A DNA stretch of 12,386 nucleotides from Nitrosotalea sp. (lineage in GTDB: Archaea; Thermoproteota; Nitrososphaeria; Nitrososphaerales; Nitrosopumilaceae). Below are positions 6,391 to 12,269 of the stretch, in pieces. The stretch lies in contig JARLFW010000178.1 of assembly GCA_031296345.1 (NCBI GenBank), positions 1-12,386 of the forward strand, given 5' to 3'. The position numbers were made by a program, and so were the translations under genes. A model generated the notes under the pieces. The model was not told where the DNA came from, did no database searches, and worked only from the letters and a program-made list of their open reading frames with translations. Each line of letters opens with the position of its first letter. Position 1 is the stretch's first letter.

Positions 6391-7272
6391 TTATTTTATT
6401 ATCGGAAAATGAAATGCCGCATCAAGTGCAATTGCCACAAATATTATTGTAAGATATGGAGCAGTCACCTTGTATGCCTTCCATGCAAATTCTGAAGTTG
6501 GAGTCTTGGTTAGTTTGTAATGATACACTAGCATCAAGCCGCCAGACACTAAGGCTACTGCAAGATAGACATATCCCAATCCAAACGCCACAAGCATAAC
6601 AGAGTATGGCAATAAGATGGCAGTATTGAGCAAAATATACTTGGAGGTTTTTTGCATTCCAATTAGTACTGGAAGCATTGGAACTTTGGCTGCAGTATAT
6701 TCTTCCTTCATCTTCATTGCAAGGCACCAAAAGTGAGAGGGAGTCCAGACAAAAACAAGTGTACCTACCAATGCACCTAGAATATCCATAGAACCTGTTG
6801 CTGCAGACCATCCTGCCATGGCTGCACAGCTTCCCGCAAATCCTCCAATTATAATATTGGACCAGTTGCTGCGCTTGAGCCATACTGTATAGATAATCAC
6901 ATAGAAAAATATCCCCAAAGCAATGAAAAATGTCGATACAGGATTTAGTGTAAACCATGCATATACTACAGAGATGCAACTTACTGCCAATCCATAGATC
7001 AAAACATTGCGTGAAGACATTCTTCCAGAAGGAATTGGTCTAGTACTGGTTCGTTTCATCAACGGATCAATGTCTTTGTCATAAAAGTGATTGAGTGCAC
7101 TTGAACCAGCAGATGCGAGTGCACCTGCTATTATAAGATGAAGAAATGTAGTATAATTCAGAGGTGCATGCATTATCAGTATGCTTGCAGCATACATCGA
7201 GGTAATTGCTGTAATAACAAGTAAAACTATGATTCTAGGTTTAGATATCTCAAGTACTTCCTTTAATCCCAC
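6391..7272 (-). CDS. ctaB: Heme O synthase (protoheme IX farnesyltransferase, UbiA family)
   Basis: A membrane prenyltransferase of 293 residues from GTG 7272, with about eight or nine hydrophobic spans. The prenyl-diphosphate/Mg motif NxxxDxxxD is present as NHFYDKDID (N61, D65, D69), followed by KRTSTRPIPSGRM. The loop WTPSHFWCLAMKMKEEY with KVPMLP downstream is typical of CtaB/COX10 rather than other UbiA enzymes. Family knowledge: it farnesylates heme B to heme O for heme-copper terminal oxidases. An in-frame TTG at 7284 would add four residues, but an AT-rich TATA-like element at 7292-7303 is 26 bases from GTG 7272 and too near TTG 7284. It is divergent from the tandem cupredoxin gene, which fits a shared role in copper/heme electron transport; no oxidase subunit genes are in the window. 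Confidence 0.92.
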   Translation of the reverse strand: MGLKEVLEISKPRIIVLLVITAITSMYAASILIMHAPLNYTTFLHLIIAGALASAGSSALNHFYDKDIDPLMKRTSTRPIPSGRMSSRNVLIYGLAVSCISVVYAWFTLNPVSTFFIALGIFFYVIIYTVWLKRSNWSNIIIGGFAGSCAAMAGWSAATGSMDILGALVGTLVFVWTPSHFWCLAMKMKEEYTAAKVPMLPVLIGMQKTSKYILLNTAILLPYSVMLVAFGLGYVYLAVALVSGGLMLVYHYKLTKTPTSEFAWKAYKVTAPYLTIIFVAIALDAAFHFPIIK

Positions 7273-7291
7273 GATCTTGAGCAATTTGCAG

Positions 7292-7303
7292 GGAATTTAA
7301 TTT
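7292..7303 (-). promoter_or_regulatory. Putative TATA box of ctaB
   Basis: On the minus strand it reads AAATTAAATTCC, centred 26 bases before GTG 7272. It is part of the short divergent promoter region shared with the cupredoxin gene. Confidence 0.4.
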
Positions 7304-7340
7304 CTTCGAAGATTCCCCTTTTTTTGCGAGTTCAAAAGAA

Positions 7341-7349
7341 TTAAGTATT
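7341..7349 (+). promoter_or_regulatory. Putative TATA box of the tandem cupredoxin gene
   Basis: TTAAGTATT is centred about 27 bases before ATG 7372. The spacing fits a leaderless message starting at that ATG and argues against the GTG at 7357. Confidence 0.42.
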
Positions 7350-7371
7350 ACACTTCGTGAAACTACCTCAA

Positions 7372-8478
7372 ATGAGTGACTGGGACCTAATGATGCCAGG
7401 AATGGGACTATCAGCGATAGGTCTTGCAGGTGTTATTTTATCATACATGGGTATTGCCAATACATTCCTTACAGGAATGCAAGCATTAGCAGGTTTGACT
7501 TTGTTTATCGGTTTGGTATTTTTATCAGCAGGAATGCTAAGTGGTGGAATATCTACTAGCGGACGAGCAAAGGCAACTACACTTGTGATATTCGGCATTG
7601 CGGGCTCTGTTGGAACTTATGCAATTAGTTTGAATAAAGTAATCACATCATTGCCATTATTTGTTGGATTACTCATAATGATAATCATTCCAAGTATAGT
7701 AATCGCGTTTGCTGCAATGAAGACTCCAAAATACTTCAAGCCAATTGCGGTAATATTTGTACTAGCATCTTTGACGGCAATTACATCTTATACAGTATTT
7801 GGTTTTGTCGGACCAGGAGCTCAATTTTCATTTCACACCCCAGGACAGAATGTAACAGAGGCGGAAAATACAACTGCCGTTTCTACTGCCCCAGTTATTG
7901 TAATCAATATTCCACTCAACTCATCAATTCAAGGACATCCAAACTTTGACCCTGCCACAATTTCAGTTCCCAAAGGCGACATAATAAAGTGGACAAATAA
8001 TGATAAAGTTCCACATACTGTAACTAGTGCACCAGATGGTTCAGCATGGGATTCTGGAATAATATCAGCAGGAAAATCTTACCAGTTAGATACATCAAAA
8101 CTTAATGCAACAGAATATGATTATCTTTGCACAGTTCATCCGTTTATGACAGGAAAAATAACTATAACAGCTCCTGTCAAGCCGGTATTTGCAAATGTAA
8201 CAATAGCAGCAGGTTCTGCAAAACAAGCTACGGGTCAGAAATATTTTGATCCTGCCGAGATTTCAGTAAAGACCGGAACTACTGTAGTCTGGACAAATGC
8301 AGATAGTGTATCGCATACAGTAACCAGTGGAGACCCTAATGCTGGTCCATCAGGCGTATTTGATTCGAATTTGATAAAGCCAGGAAATACATTTAATCAT
8401 AGATTTGATTCTGTTGGAACAACTCCATACTTTTGTACAGTCCACCCATGGATGACTGGAAAAGTTACAGTAGGATGA
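7372..8478 (+). CDS. Membrane-anchored tandem cupredoxin (two plastocyanin-like copper domains)
   Basis: A 368-residue protein with five hydrophobic spans in the first 147 residues (about 8-29, 33-56, 68-87, 91-116, 121-147), a short Thr/Asn-rich linker and two plastocyanin-like domains. Domain 1 (about 175-267) has copper ligands H215 (VPHTV), C253, H256 and M259 in CTVHPFM. Domain 2 (about 273-368) has H315 (VSHTV), C355, H358 and M361 in CTVHPWM. Both sets of type-1 ligands are complete. An odd number of spans with the N-terminus inside puts both copper domains outside the membrane. Thaumarchaeota use many such blue copper proteins as electron carriers in place of cytochrome c; a role passing electrons towards the terminal oxidase is inferred, helped by the divergent ctaB. 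Its stop overlaps the JAMM gene start (ATGA). GTG 7357 would add five residues. Confidence 0.9.
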   Translation: MSDWDLMMPGMGLSAIGLAGVILSYMGIANTFLTGMQALAGLTLFIGLVFLSAGMLSGGISTSGRAKATTLVIFGIAGSVGTYAISLNKVITSLPLFVGLLIMIIIPSIVIAFAAMKTPKYFKPIAVIFVLASLTAITSYTVFGFVGPGAQFSFHTPGQNVTEAENTTAVSTAPVIVINIPLNSSIQGHPNFDPATISVPKGDIIKWTNNDKVPHTVTSAPDGSAWDSGIISAGKSYQLDTSKLNATEYDYLCTVHPFMTGKITITAPVKPVFANVTIAAGSAKQATGQKYFDPAEISVKTGTTVVWTNADSVSHTVTSGDPNAGPSGVFDSNLIKPGNTFNHRFDSVGTTPYFCTVHPWMTGKVTVG

Positions 8479-8885
8479 CAGTAAAGTCCATAGTTTTATC
8501 TAAAAATCAAATCGATATATTAAAACAGGATTCTGAAAAAAATTCTCCAAATGAGGCATGTGCCATACTGTTTGGTAAAACAGATGATAGCAATATAATA
8601 GTCAAGGAAGTTTTTCTTACAAAAAATATAGAAAACTCACCAGTAAATTTTACCATATCACCGGAAGAGTTGATACTAGCATACAGTAAGGCAGAGAGAG
8701 AAAACCTTGATGTCAGTGCAATATTTCATTCCCATCCAGGGTCTGTGGCATATCCTTCTTCTACTGACAAGAAATACATGGAAATTAATCCAGTACCGTG
8801 GGTTATTTTTTCAAACATACATGACGAGTTTAGAGCCTATATCTACGATTTAGATCTAGTCCCAGTTCCAGTAAAGATTTTGTAA
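8475..8885 (+). CDS. JAMM (JAB1/MPN/Mov34) metallopeptidase-domain protein
   Basis: The ATG at 8475 overlaps the cupredoxin stop as ATGA, giving 136 residues starting MTVKSIVLSKNQIDIL. The frame is open further upstream, but that part overlaps the copper domain. The JAMM zinc site is complete: E27 in NEACAILFG, H85 and H87 in HSHP, S95 and D98 in the H-x-H-x7-S-x2-D pattern. Family knowledge: archaeal single-domain JAMM proteins remove ubiquitin-like SAMP modifiers from proteins, and bacterial relatives such as Mec cleave sulfur-carrier conjugates. Either activity is possible here. The overlap implies translational coupling with the copper protein, an unexpected partner. The stop is two bases from the end of the convergent C2H2 gene. 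Confidence 0.87.
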   Translation: MTVKSIVLSKNQIDILKQDSEKNSPNEACAILFGKTDDSNIIVKEVFLTKNIENSPVNFTISPEELILAYSKAERENLDVSAIFHSHPGSVAYPSSTDKKYMEINPVPWVIFSNIHDEFRAYIYDLDLVPVPVKIL

Positions 8886-8887
8886 TT

Positions 8888-8986
8888 TTACTTTTTATGA
8901 ACGTGTTTGTGTCGTTCAAGGTGGTCTTTGTCTGTAAAAGTTGTATCACAGTCTTTACATTTGAATTCGGTCTTTGTGCCCCACAT
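8888..8986 (-). CDS. 32-residue single C2H2 zinc-finger micro-protein
   Basis: On the minus strand, ATG 8986 to TAA 8888-8890 encodes 32 residues. Residues 10-30 fit the classic TFIIIA finger C-x2-C-x12-H-x3-H exactly: C10, C13, H26 and H30, with the usual Phe (F17) and Leu (L23) core residues. An in-frame TAG lies seven codons upstream, so the protein cannot be much longer. A TATA-like element about 25 bases before the ATG supports a leaderless gene. Family knowledge: small C2H2 proteins occur widely in Archaea, mostly without known function; DNA, RNA or protein binding are all possible. It is convergent with the JAMM gene (two-base gap) and downstream of the cyclophilin-like gene on the same strand. 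Confidence 0.75.
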   Translation of the reverse strand: MWGTKTEFKCKDCDTTFTDKDHLERHKHVHKK

Positions 8987-9006
8987 CGACAGGTATTGGG
9001 CAAACT

Positions 9007-9015
9007 AATCTAAAA
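9007..9015 (-). promoter_or_regulatory. Putative TATA box of the C2H2 micro-protein gene
   Basis: On the minus strand it reads TTTTAGATT, centred about 25 bases before ATG 8986. It lies just after the stop of the cyclophilin-like gene. Confidence 0.4.
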
Positions 9016-9019
9016 GGCT

Positions 9020-9409
9020 TTAGCAAGATAATCTGAAAGTTATTTTTTTGCCATCAAGATTTATTGGAATTTTTATATCTTTTGATATAATTTTTCCAAT
9101 AACATTTACAGGAGAATATGGTTTGATTTCACCTTTATTCCCAATAGGAGTTGGACCAAAGAATAGGCAGATGGCTTGCCCAGGAGGCCAATACGCAACA
9201 TCAAGTAGACCAACTAATGGTTTAGAGTTTTCTGCTATTACTATAACTGGAATTGGGTCTGTGTAGAGCTCTTCACCCCAGACATGCACAGTTACAGAAA
9301 TTGGCAGGTTATCAAGAATTGCTTTTACAGTATTCGGTGCAAGAGAATAATCAAGTTCTATCTCTAGAGACTTATTTTGCGGGACCTCAATTGTTATTTT
9401 AGATAGCAT
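9020..9409 (-). CDS. Cyclophilin-like fold protein (TM1367 / PF04126 type)
   Basis: A 129-residue protein, nearly all beta-strand, with a central motif YWPPGQAICLFFGPTP at 73-88. This motif and the length match the cyclophilin-like family known from TM1367 and related archaeal proteins. Family knowledge: the fold resembles cyclophilin, but members lack the usual peptidyl-prolyl isomerase residues and have no established activity. Other stretches such as VHVWGEELYTDPIPV (42-56) also suit the family. It starts at ATG 9409, nine bases after the stop of the CBS-domain gene on the same strand, so the two form an operon. A ligand-sensing or chaperone role could be guessed, but nothing in the sequence decides it. 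Confidence 0.83.
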   Translation of the reverse strand: MLSKITIEVPQNKSLEIELDYSLAPNTVKAILDNLPISVTVHVWGEELYTDPIPVIVIAENSKPLVGLLDVAYWPPGQAICLFFGPTPIGNKGEIKPYSPVNVIGKIISKDIKIPINLDGKKITFRLSC

Positions 9410-9418
9410 TTTAGAAAC

Positions 9419-10255
9419 TCAGGTAAACGATGCCAGAGCGCGTGTGACATCTGTTTTGCTTATTATTCCAGAGATCTTTCCTTTCTCATCAAGCACCCCA
9501 AGGGCACTTACATTATGAGCAATCATGACCCTACATGCATTTGCAAGGTCTTGATTGCTTTTTATTGAAAATATCCCTCTTGTCATAATTTCACTTGCAA
9601 GTGTTACGGCTCCAAATCCTTCAGTTGAGACAAAGCCTTTCTGAATGTGATCTGATAATGAAAAATCATCGGAAAAATCTTCAATTCCAAGTTCAAGTGA
9701 GACTCTAAAGAAATCTCTAAACGATATAACACCAACTGGATTATCGTTTTGATCTTTAGCAATTATTCTTGAGATTTTATGTTCAAGCATCTTTGTCATA
9801 ACTCGTGTTAGTGATGCAGTATCATGTACTGTAAACACATGATCAGTCATATAGTCTGCAACCGTGTGTTTTTTTGCGTGATTCATAGAATAAAATTTTG
9901 TAAGATCAGTCTTTGTAAATATTCCCTCAAGATTATTTTCGCTTCCCACTGCAAGAGAGCTTATATTTTTTTCAATCATTTTCTTTGCACATAAAACTAC
10001 AGGTGTAGTGCTATCAGTGTATACCAGTCCTTTCATTATTTGAGCAAGCGGTATTCTGTCAAGGCTTTGATTGGATTTTTCAGTAAACAAGAAAAAGCCA
10101 ATGTCCTTTTCTGTTACAATGCCAACTGGTTTTTGTCCACTAGTTATCACAAGACGACTTTTGTTAAGATCAAGCATCTTGGACATTACTTGTGAAACGC
10201 TGGAATTCTCTGTAATAGATAGTGGTTTATGCATTAATTCTTTGGCAGTGGACAT
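9419..10255 (-). CDS. Protein with four CBS motifs (two Bateman modules)
   Basis: A 278-residue protein composed only of CBS motifs, about 5-58, 71-122, 133-185 and 220-276. Each ends in the typical G-[IV]-[IVF]-[ST]-x-x-D signature: GIVTEKD, GIFTKTD, GVISFRD and GIISKTD. No catalytic domain, membrane span or DNA-binding domain is attached. Family knowledge: CBS pairs bind adenine nucleotides (AMP, ATP, SAM) and report cell energy or methylation state to partner proteins; the partner here is unknown. ATG 10255 is preceded by a TATA-like box at the leaderless distance. It is the first gene of an operon with the cyclophilin-like gene. A linker of about 35 residues (186-219) between the third and fourth motifs is longer than the others. 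Confidence 0.9.
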   Translation of the reverse strand: MSTAKELMHKPLSITENSSVSQVMSKMLDLNKSRLVITSGQKPVGIVTEKDIGFFLFTEKSNQSLDRIPLAQIMKGLVYTDSTTPVVLCAKKMIEKNISSLAVGSENNLEGIFTKTDLTKFYSMNHAKKHTVADYMTDHVFTVHDTASLTRVMTKMLEHKISRIIAKDQNDNPVGVISFRDFFRVSLELGIEDFSDDFSLSDHIQKGFVSTEGFGAVTLASEIMTRGIFSIKSNQDLANACRVMIAHNVSALGVLDEKGKISGIISKTDVTRALASFT

Positions 10256-10277
10256 GAAAATATCATATAGTGATTAT

Positions 10278-10287
10278 CCATAAAAAC
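10278..10287 (-). promoter_or_regulatory. Putative TATA box of the CBS/cyclophilin-like operon
   Basis: On the minus strand it reads GTTTTTATGG, centred about 28 bases before ATG 10255. Confidence 0.45.
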
Positions 10288-10467
10288 TAGGGATTAATTA
10301 TCAAGTCTGAAAATTAGGAGATTTTTCATTTGTTAAAAATTTGAAAATAAATTGAGTGGATCGAGGGATGAATGTTCAGGATATTATTTTGGATCAGCGT
10401 AAATATTGGAAGATCATCTTTGAAGGATTTCAGTGGGTGGATTTTGACTCTATGGCTGTTGGTTTTA

Positions 10468-10497
10468 ATTACCAATTATTACCAACCATTACCAATA
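10468..10497 (+). repeat. Three direct repeats of ATTACCAAnn with an exact 10-bp period
   Basis: ATTACCAATT, ATTACCAACC and ATTACCAATA start at 10468, 10478 and 10488, head to tail. A further partial copy (ATACCAAT) lies at 10511-10518 after the TATA box, and TTGGT, the inverse of ACCAA, is at 10459-10463. The array ends three bases before the TATA box of the phasin-like gene, covering the BRE and the region where activators bind. A 10-bp period puts each copy on the same helix face, which suggests cooperative binding of a regulator. Confidence 0.65.
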
Positions 10498-10499
10498 GG

Positions 10500-10508
10500 T
10501 ATATAAAT
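10500..10508 (+). promoter_or_regulatory. TATA box of the phasin-like gene
   Basis: TATATAAAT is centred 27 bases before ATG 10531 and is the best TATA match in the window. It implies a leaderless, strongly expressed message. Confidence 0.65.
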
Positions 10509-10530
10509 CCATACCAATCATAGGAAATAC

Positions 10531-10968
10531 ATGAGTAAAACACCTGAACCAAAAGAGTTCAATACAGAATCAAAAGAAATCCACTCAGTCTACAAGCATA
10601 GCGCAGACAGATTTTTTGATGAGGTAGAAAAATCAATACCACAATTCCATCAATCAATCACAAGTCTTCAGCGTTCATACATTGCAGCATGGAAAAAGGC
10701 AGTAGAATCTACCATGTCCATGACTCAGGAATTTGCAACAAAATGCGGCATGAGCACAGGCGTTACATCTGCTATGGCAAAAATAGTAAATGGTACAACT
10801 GAAGAATTCATGAAGGCACATGCACTACAAAATAAAGCAATACTGACTGCAATTGATGCTACCCAGCAATCAATCAACACATTCAACGAGAATGCAAAAT
10901 TGTATACTGGACTAGACCAAGGCATAATGCAATATTGGATTCAAGCATGCACACCTACACGAAACTAG
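10531..10968 (+). CDS. Helical phasin-like protein, function uncertain
   Basis: A 145-residue protein predicted to be mostly amphipathic helix: about 16-36, 38-69, 78-95 and 97-127. It has many Gln, Ser, Met and Ala residues and no membrane span or enzyme motif. The stretch QRSYIAAWKKAVESTMSMTQEFA (47-69) and the overall pattern recall phasins, the proteins that coat polyhydroxyalkanoate granules, and PhaE-like subunits known in some Thaumarchaeota. The match is by general character only, so a different helical surface or stress protein is possible. Regulation is the striking part: a near-perfect TATA box with three phased direct repeats in front, and a hairpin plus T-run after the stop. No polyhydroxyalkanoate synthase gene is in the window to support the phasin idea. 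Confidence 0.72.
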   Translation: MSKTPEPKEFNTESKEIHSVYKHSADRFFDEVEKSIPQFHQSITSLQRSYIAAWKKAVESTMSMTQEFATKCGMSTGVTSAMAKIVNGTTEEFMKAHALQNKAILTAIDATQQSINTFNENAKLYTGLDQGIMQYWIQACTPTRN

Positions 10969-10970
10969 TG

Positions 10971-10998
10971 TAAAGGAGCTTTATCCTTTTTTATTTTA
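10971..10998 (+). terminator. Hairpin and T-rich tract after the phasin-like gene
   Basis: AAAGGA (10972-10977) pairs with TCCTTT (10984-10989) across a six-base loop and is followed by a T-rich run to about 10997. It begins three bases after the stop codon. It resembles an intrinsic terminator and ends the transcript of the phasin-like gene. Confidence 0.5.
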
Positions 10999-11003
10999 AA
11001 TAA

Positions 11004-11270
11004 TCATACCTGGATTCTTTATTCAATTATGATCCTGATCATCTCATTCTATTAGAAATGGACGGAAATCCATATGATATGAAAAACTTGTGGTCTTAGG
11101 TCCATCATGGACAGGTCAAATCACTTGAGAAAGACAAGTATGAAGCATATTTAAGCAAACAGGCATCTCTGGTGCAATCAGCCGGCATAAGGCTCAGATG
11201 AAGATTTCTACCAACTGAACACATCATTGGAATAAATCACGTTAGACAACTCCAAACTAGCAACTTTTGA
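11004..11270 (+). pseudogene. Decayed reading frame interrupted by in-frame stops
   Basis: One frame reads as protein-like sequence across three segments. Segment 1 (11004-11099) has NYDPDHLILLEMDGNPYDMK and stops at TAG 11097. Segment 2 (11100-11201) begins VHHGQVKSLEKDKYEAYLSK and stops at TGA 11199. Segment 3 (11202-11270) continues RFLPTEHIIGINHV and stops at TGA 11268. There is no good start codon at the front; the first ATG is internal (11058). The composition, with balanced charged and hydrophobic residues, is unlike the other frames here. I read it as a remnant of a gene inactivated by point mutations or small indels. I do not recognise the family. Chance open sequence is the alternative. 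Confidence 0.48.
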
Positions 11271-11311
11271 GAATAGAGTACTACCTCCGAGTAAATTAAT
11301 AAAAAATAGAA

Positions 11312-11449
11312 TTAATCGAGGTCCAATTTCGGAGTATCATCTTGCTCTTCGTTATTCGTTTCCTTTGTTACTTCCAGTTCTTCCTCTATGTCTTCTATTG
11401 GAGTTTGATTTGGTTCGCTTATTTCGCTTGATTCCATGTTAGTATTCAT
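11312..11449 (-). CDS. 45-residue acidic, probably disordered peptide
   Basis: On the minus strand, ATG 11449 to TAA 11312-11314 encodes 45 residues. The peptide is rich in Glu, Asp, Asn and Thr (for example IEDIEEELEVTKE at 18-30 and EEQDD at 34-38) and ends in KLDLD. It has no Cys, no aromatic residue and no hydrophobic core, so it should be disordered or a short helix. A second ATG at codon five is an alternative start. A TATA-like stretch (AATAAGATT on the minus strand) about 23 bases upstream is weak. The acidic composition is like that of many small archaeal proteins, but chance cannot be excluded. No function is proposed. Confidence 0.45.
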   Translation of the reverse strand: MNTNMESSEISEPNQTPIEDIEEELEVTKETNNEEQDDTPKLDLD

Positions 11450-11741
11450 CTTTGTTAACTTTAGAATCTTATTCCTATAGAAGCCAGTGTGATATCGATC
11501 TTATGTTGTCTTATGGTGAACTAAATTTTTACATCAGATACTAGTACCCGAGTAAAAAGTGGCATAGTTTGTCATTTTCAAAAAACATGGCAGTATTCAA
11601 GAAAAATTCTCAAATATGCCATTTATATCACATATATGAAAAATTCAGGATATTCCTTCGGAGAAGTGTAACTTTGATCAATCTCATGTCTGCATTATCT
11701 AACTTTGAAACTCTAAATAGAACTATTTTCAAACAGGAATC
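11450..11741. other. AT-rich intergenic stretch without a supported gene
   Basis: About 290 bases lie between the acidic peptide gene and the DUF2024 gene. Open frames on both strands run through it but lack a promoter, sound composition or known motifs, and both run into the DUF2024 promoter and gene start. A separated inverted pair, TGGCATA (11560-11566) and TATGCCA (11615-11621), is present with a 48-base spacer; its meaning is unclear. The DUF2024 promoter lies at the right end. Confidence 0.45.
11713..11720 (+). promoter_or_regulatory. Putative TATA box of the DUF2024 gene
   Basis: CTAAATAG is centred 26 bases before ATG 11742, consistent with a leaderless message. Confidence 0.48.
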
Positions 11742-11999
11742 ATGGAAATTCACGTATACGACACATACGTAGAGGCAAAGGACGGCCACACGATGCATTT
11801 TGACGTCATTACCAGTCAGAAGGATCATGCTAAAGCAATCCAATATGCAAAGGAATGGCTAAAAACCGTCGGAGAGGCTGATTCAAAGGTATCAACGGAG
11901 GAATGTCAGTTCTGCCACTCACAAGGAGCACCAGAGCCCATTGCAAATGAGATCCAAAAGAATGGCTATTTCATCCAAAAGATGGAAGGCTGCCCGTAA
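11742..11999 (+). CDS. DUF2024 family protein
   Basis: An 85-residue protein starting MEIHVYDTYVEAKDGHTMHF. This opening, with the DTYV and DGHTMHFDVIT stretches, is characteristic of the DUF2024 family, and the length fits. Residues 27-44 form a helix (DHAKAIQYAKEWLKTVGE). A CxxC pair (C55, C58) in EECQFCHSQ and a final Cys84 could bind metal or form a redox site; this is seen in the sequence but the function is not known. The end, NGYFIQKMEGCP, also fits the family. It has its own TATA-like box and is followed by a T-run at 12014-12019. No partner gene is close enough on the same strand to form an operon. Confidence 0.88.
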   Translation: MEIHVYDTYVEAKDGHTMHFDVITSQKDHAKAIQYAKEWLKTVGEADSKVSTEECQFCHSQGAPEPIANEIQKNGYFIQKMEGCP

Positions 12000-12013
12000 A
12001 GCTATCTACTTAA

Positions 12014-12019
12014 TTTTTT
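12014..12019 (+). terminator. T-run after the DUF2024 gene
   Basis: A run of six T lies about 15 bases after the stop codon. It could act as an archaeal T-rich terminator; no hairpin precedes it. Confidence 0.28.
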
Positions 12020-12032
12020 AATCCAATCACTA

Positions 12033-12042
12033 TTTTTAAAAA
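12033..12042 (+). promoter_or_regulatory. Putative TATA box of the 61-residue CxC/CxxH gene
   Basis: TTTTTAAAAA is centred about 37 bases before ATG 12075, giving a leader of roughly ten bases. Confidence 0.4.
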
Positions 12043-12074
12043 CACTATTAGCGTCTAGCATATCATATCATACC

Positions 12075-12260
12075 ATGACAAAGAAGAGCCAGTACAGCAG
12101 ACTTTCAATTGAAGGAGATATTCAGACAAGGTGGATATGTGGCTGTTTTGAGACAGTAGATGGTTTTTTCAAATTTTGTGCACAGCACAAAGAGATAATG
12201 AAGCAGACCATAGAGTCTCAAATAGACAAGCTTGACATGACTACAGTAGTAGAAGAATAA
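12075..12260 (+). CDS. 61-residue protein with a CxC...CxxH putative metal site
   Basis: A small basic-to-acidic protein of 61 residues. C22 and C24 (ICGCF) together with C35 and H38 (FCAQH) form a plausible four-ligand zinc site, with aromatic residues between them. The C-terminal third (39-55) is helical and charged. I do not recognise a named family, though similar CGC...CxxH micro-proteins seem frequent in Thaumarchaeota; that statement is from general impression. ATG 12075 is the natural start, with a TATA-like box upstream. The gene is convergent with the metallopeptidase-like gene at the right edge, nine bases apart. Confidence 0.66.
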   Translation: MTKKSQYSRLSIEGDIQTRWICGCFETVDGFFKFCAQHKEIMKQTIESQIDKLDMTTVVEE

Positions 12261-12269
12261 TTTTTCAAG

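Larger units (their letters stand above)
10256..10530. other. Divergent intergenic region between the CBS operon and the phasin-like gene
   Basis: This 275-base AT-rich stretch holds two promoters facing outward: a TATA-like box for the CBS gene near 10283 and a strong one for the phasin-like gene near 10504, plus the phased ATTACCAA repeats. An open frame of 51 codons (10368-10523) runs through the repeats and TATA box and ends seven bases before the next start; it is not convincing as a gene. Nothing else is recognised. Confidence 0.5.

Noticed and set aside
10468..10497. The ATTACCAA array as a CRISPR or integration repeat
   Set aside because: There are no spacers, only three 10-bp units, and no cas or integrase genes; its place against a TATA box fits a regulatory site.
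10368..10523. A 51-codon open frame before the phasin-like gene
   Set aside because: It runs through the phased repeats and the TATA box and has no promoter of its own; the repeats account for part of its sequence. Promoter use of this DNA is the better explanation.
11560..11621. TGGCATA / TATGCCA inverted pair as a non-coding RNA or mobile-element end
   Set aside because: Seven bases with a 48-base spacer can occur by chance, and no target duplication, transposase or stable stem is seen.
11569..11843. Open frames on both strands running into the DUF2024 gene start
   Set aside because: They overlap the DUF2024 promoter and coding start, have unusual composition, and show no motif.
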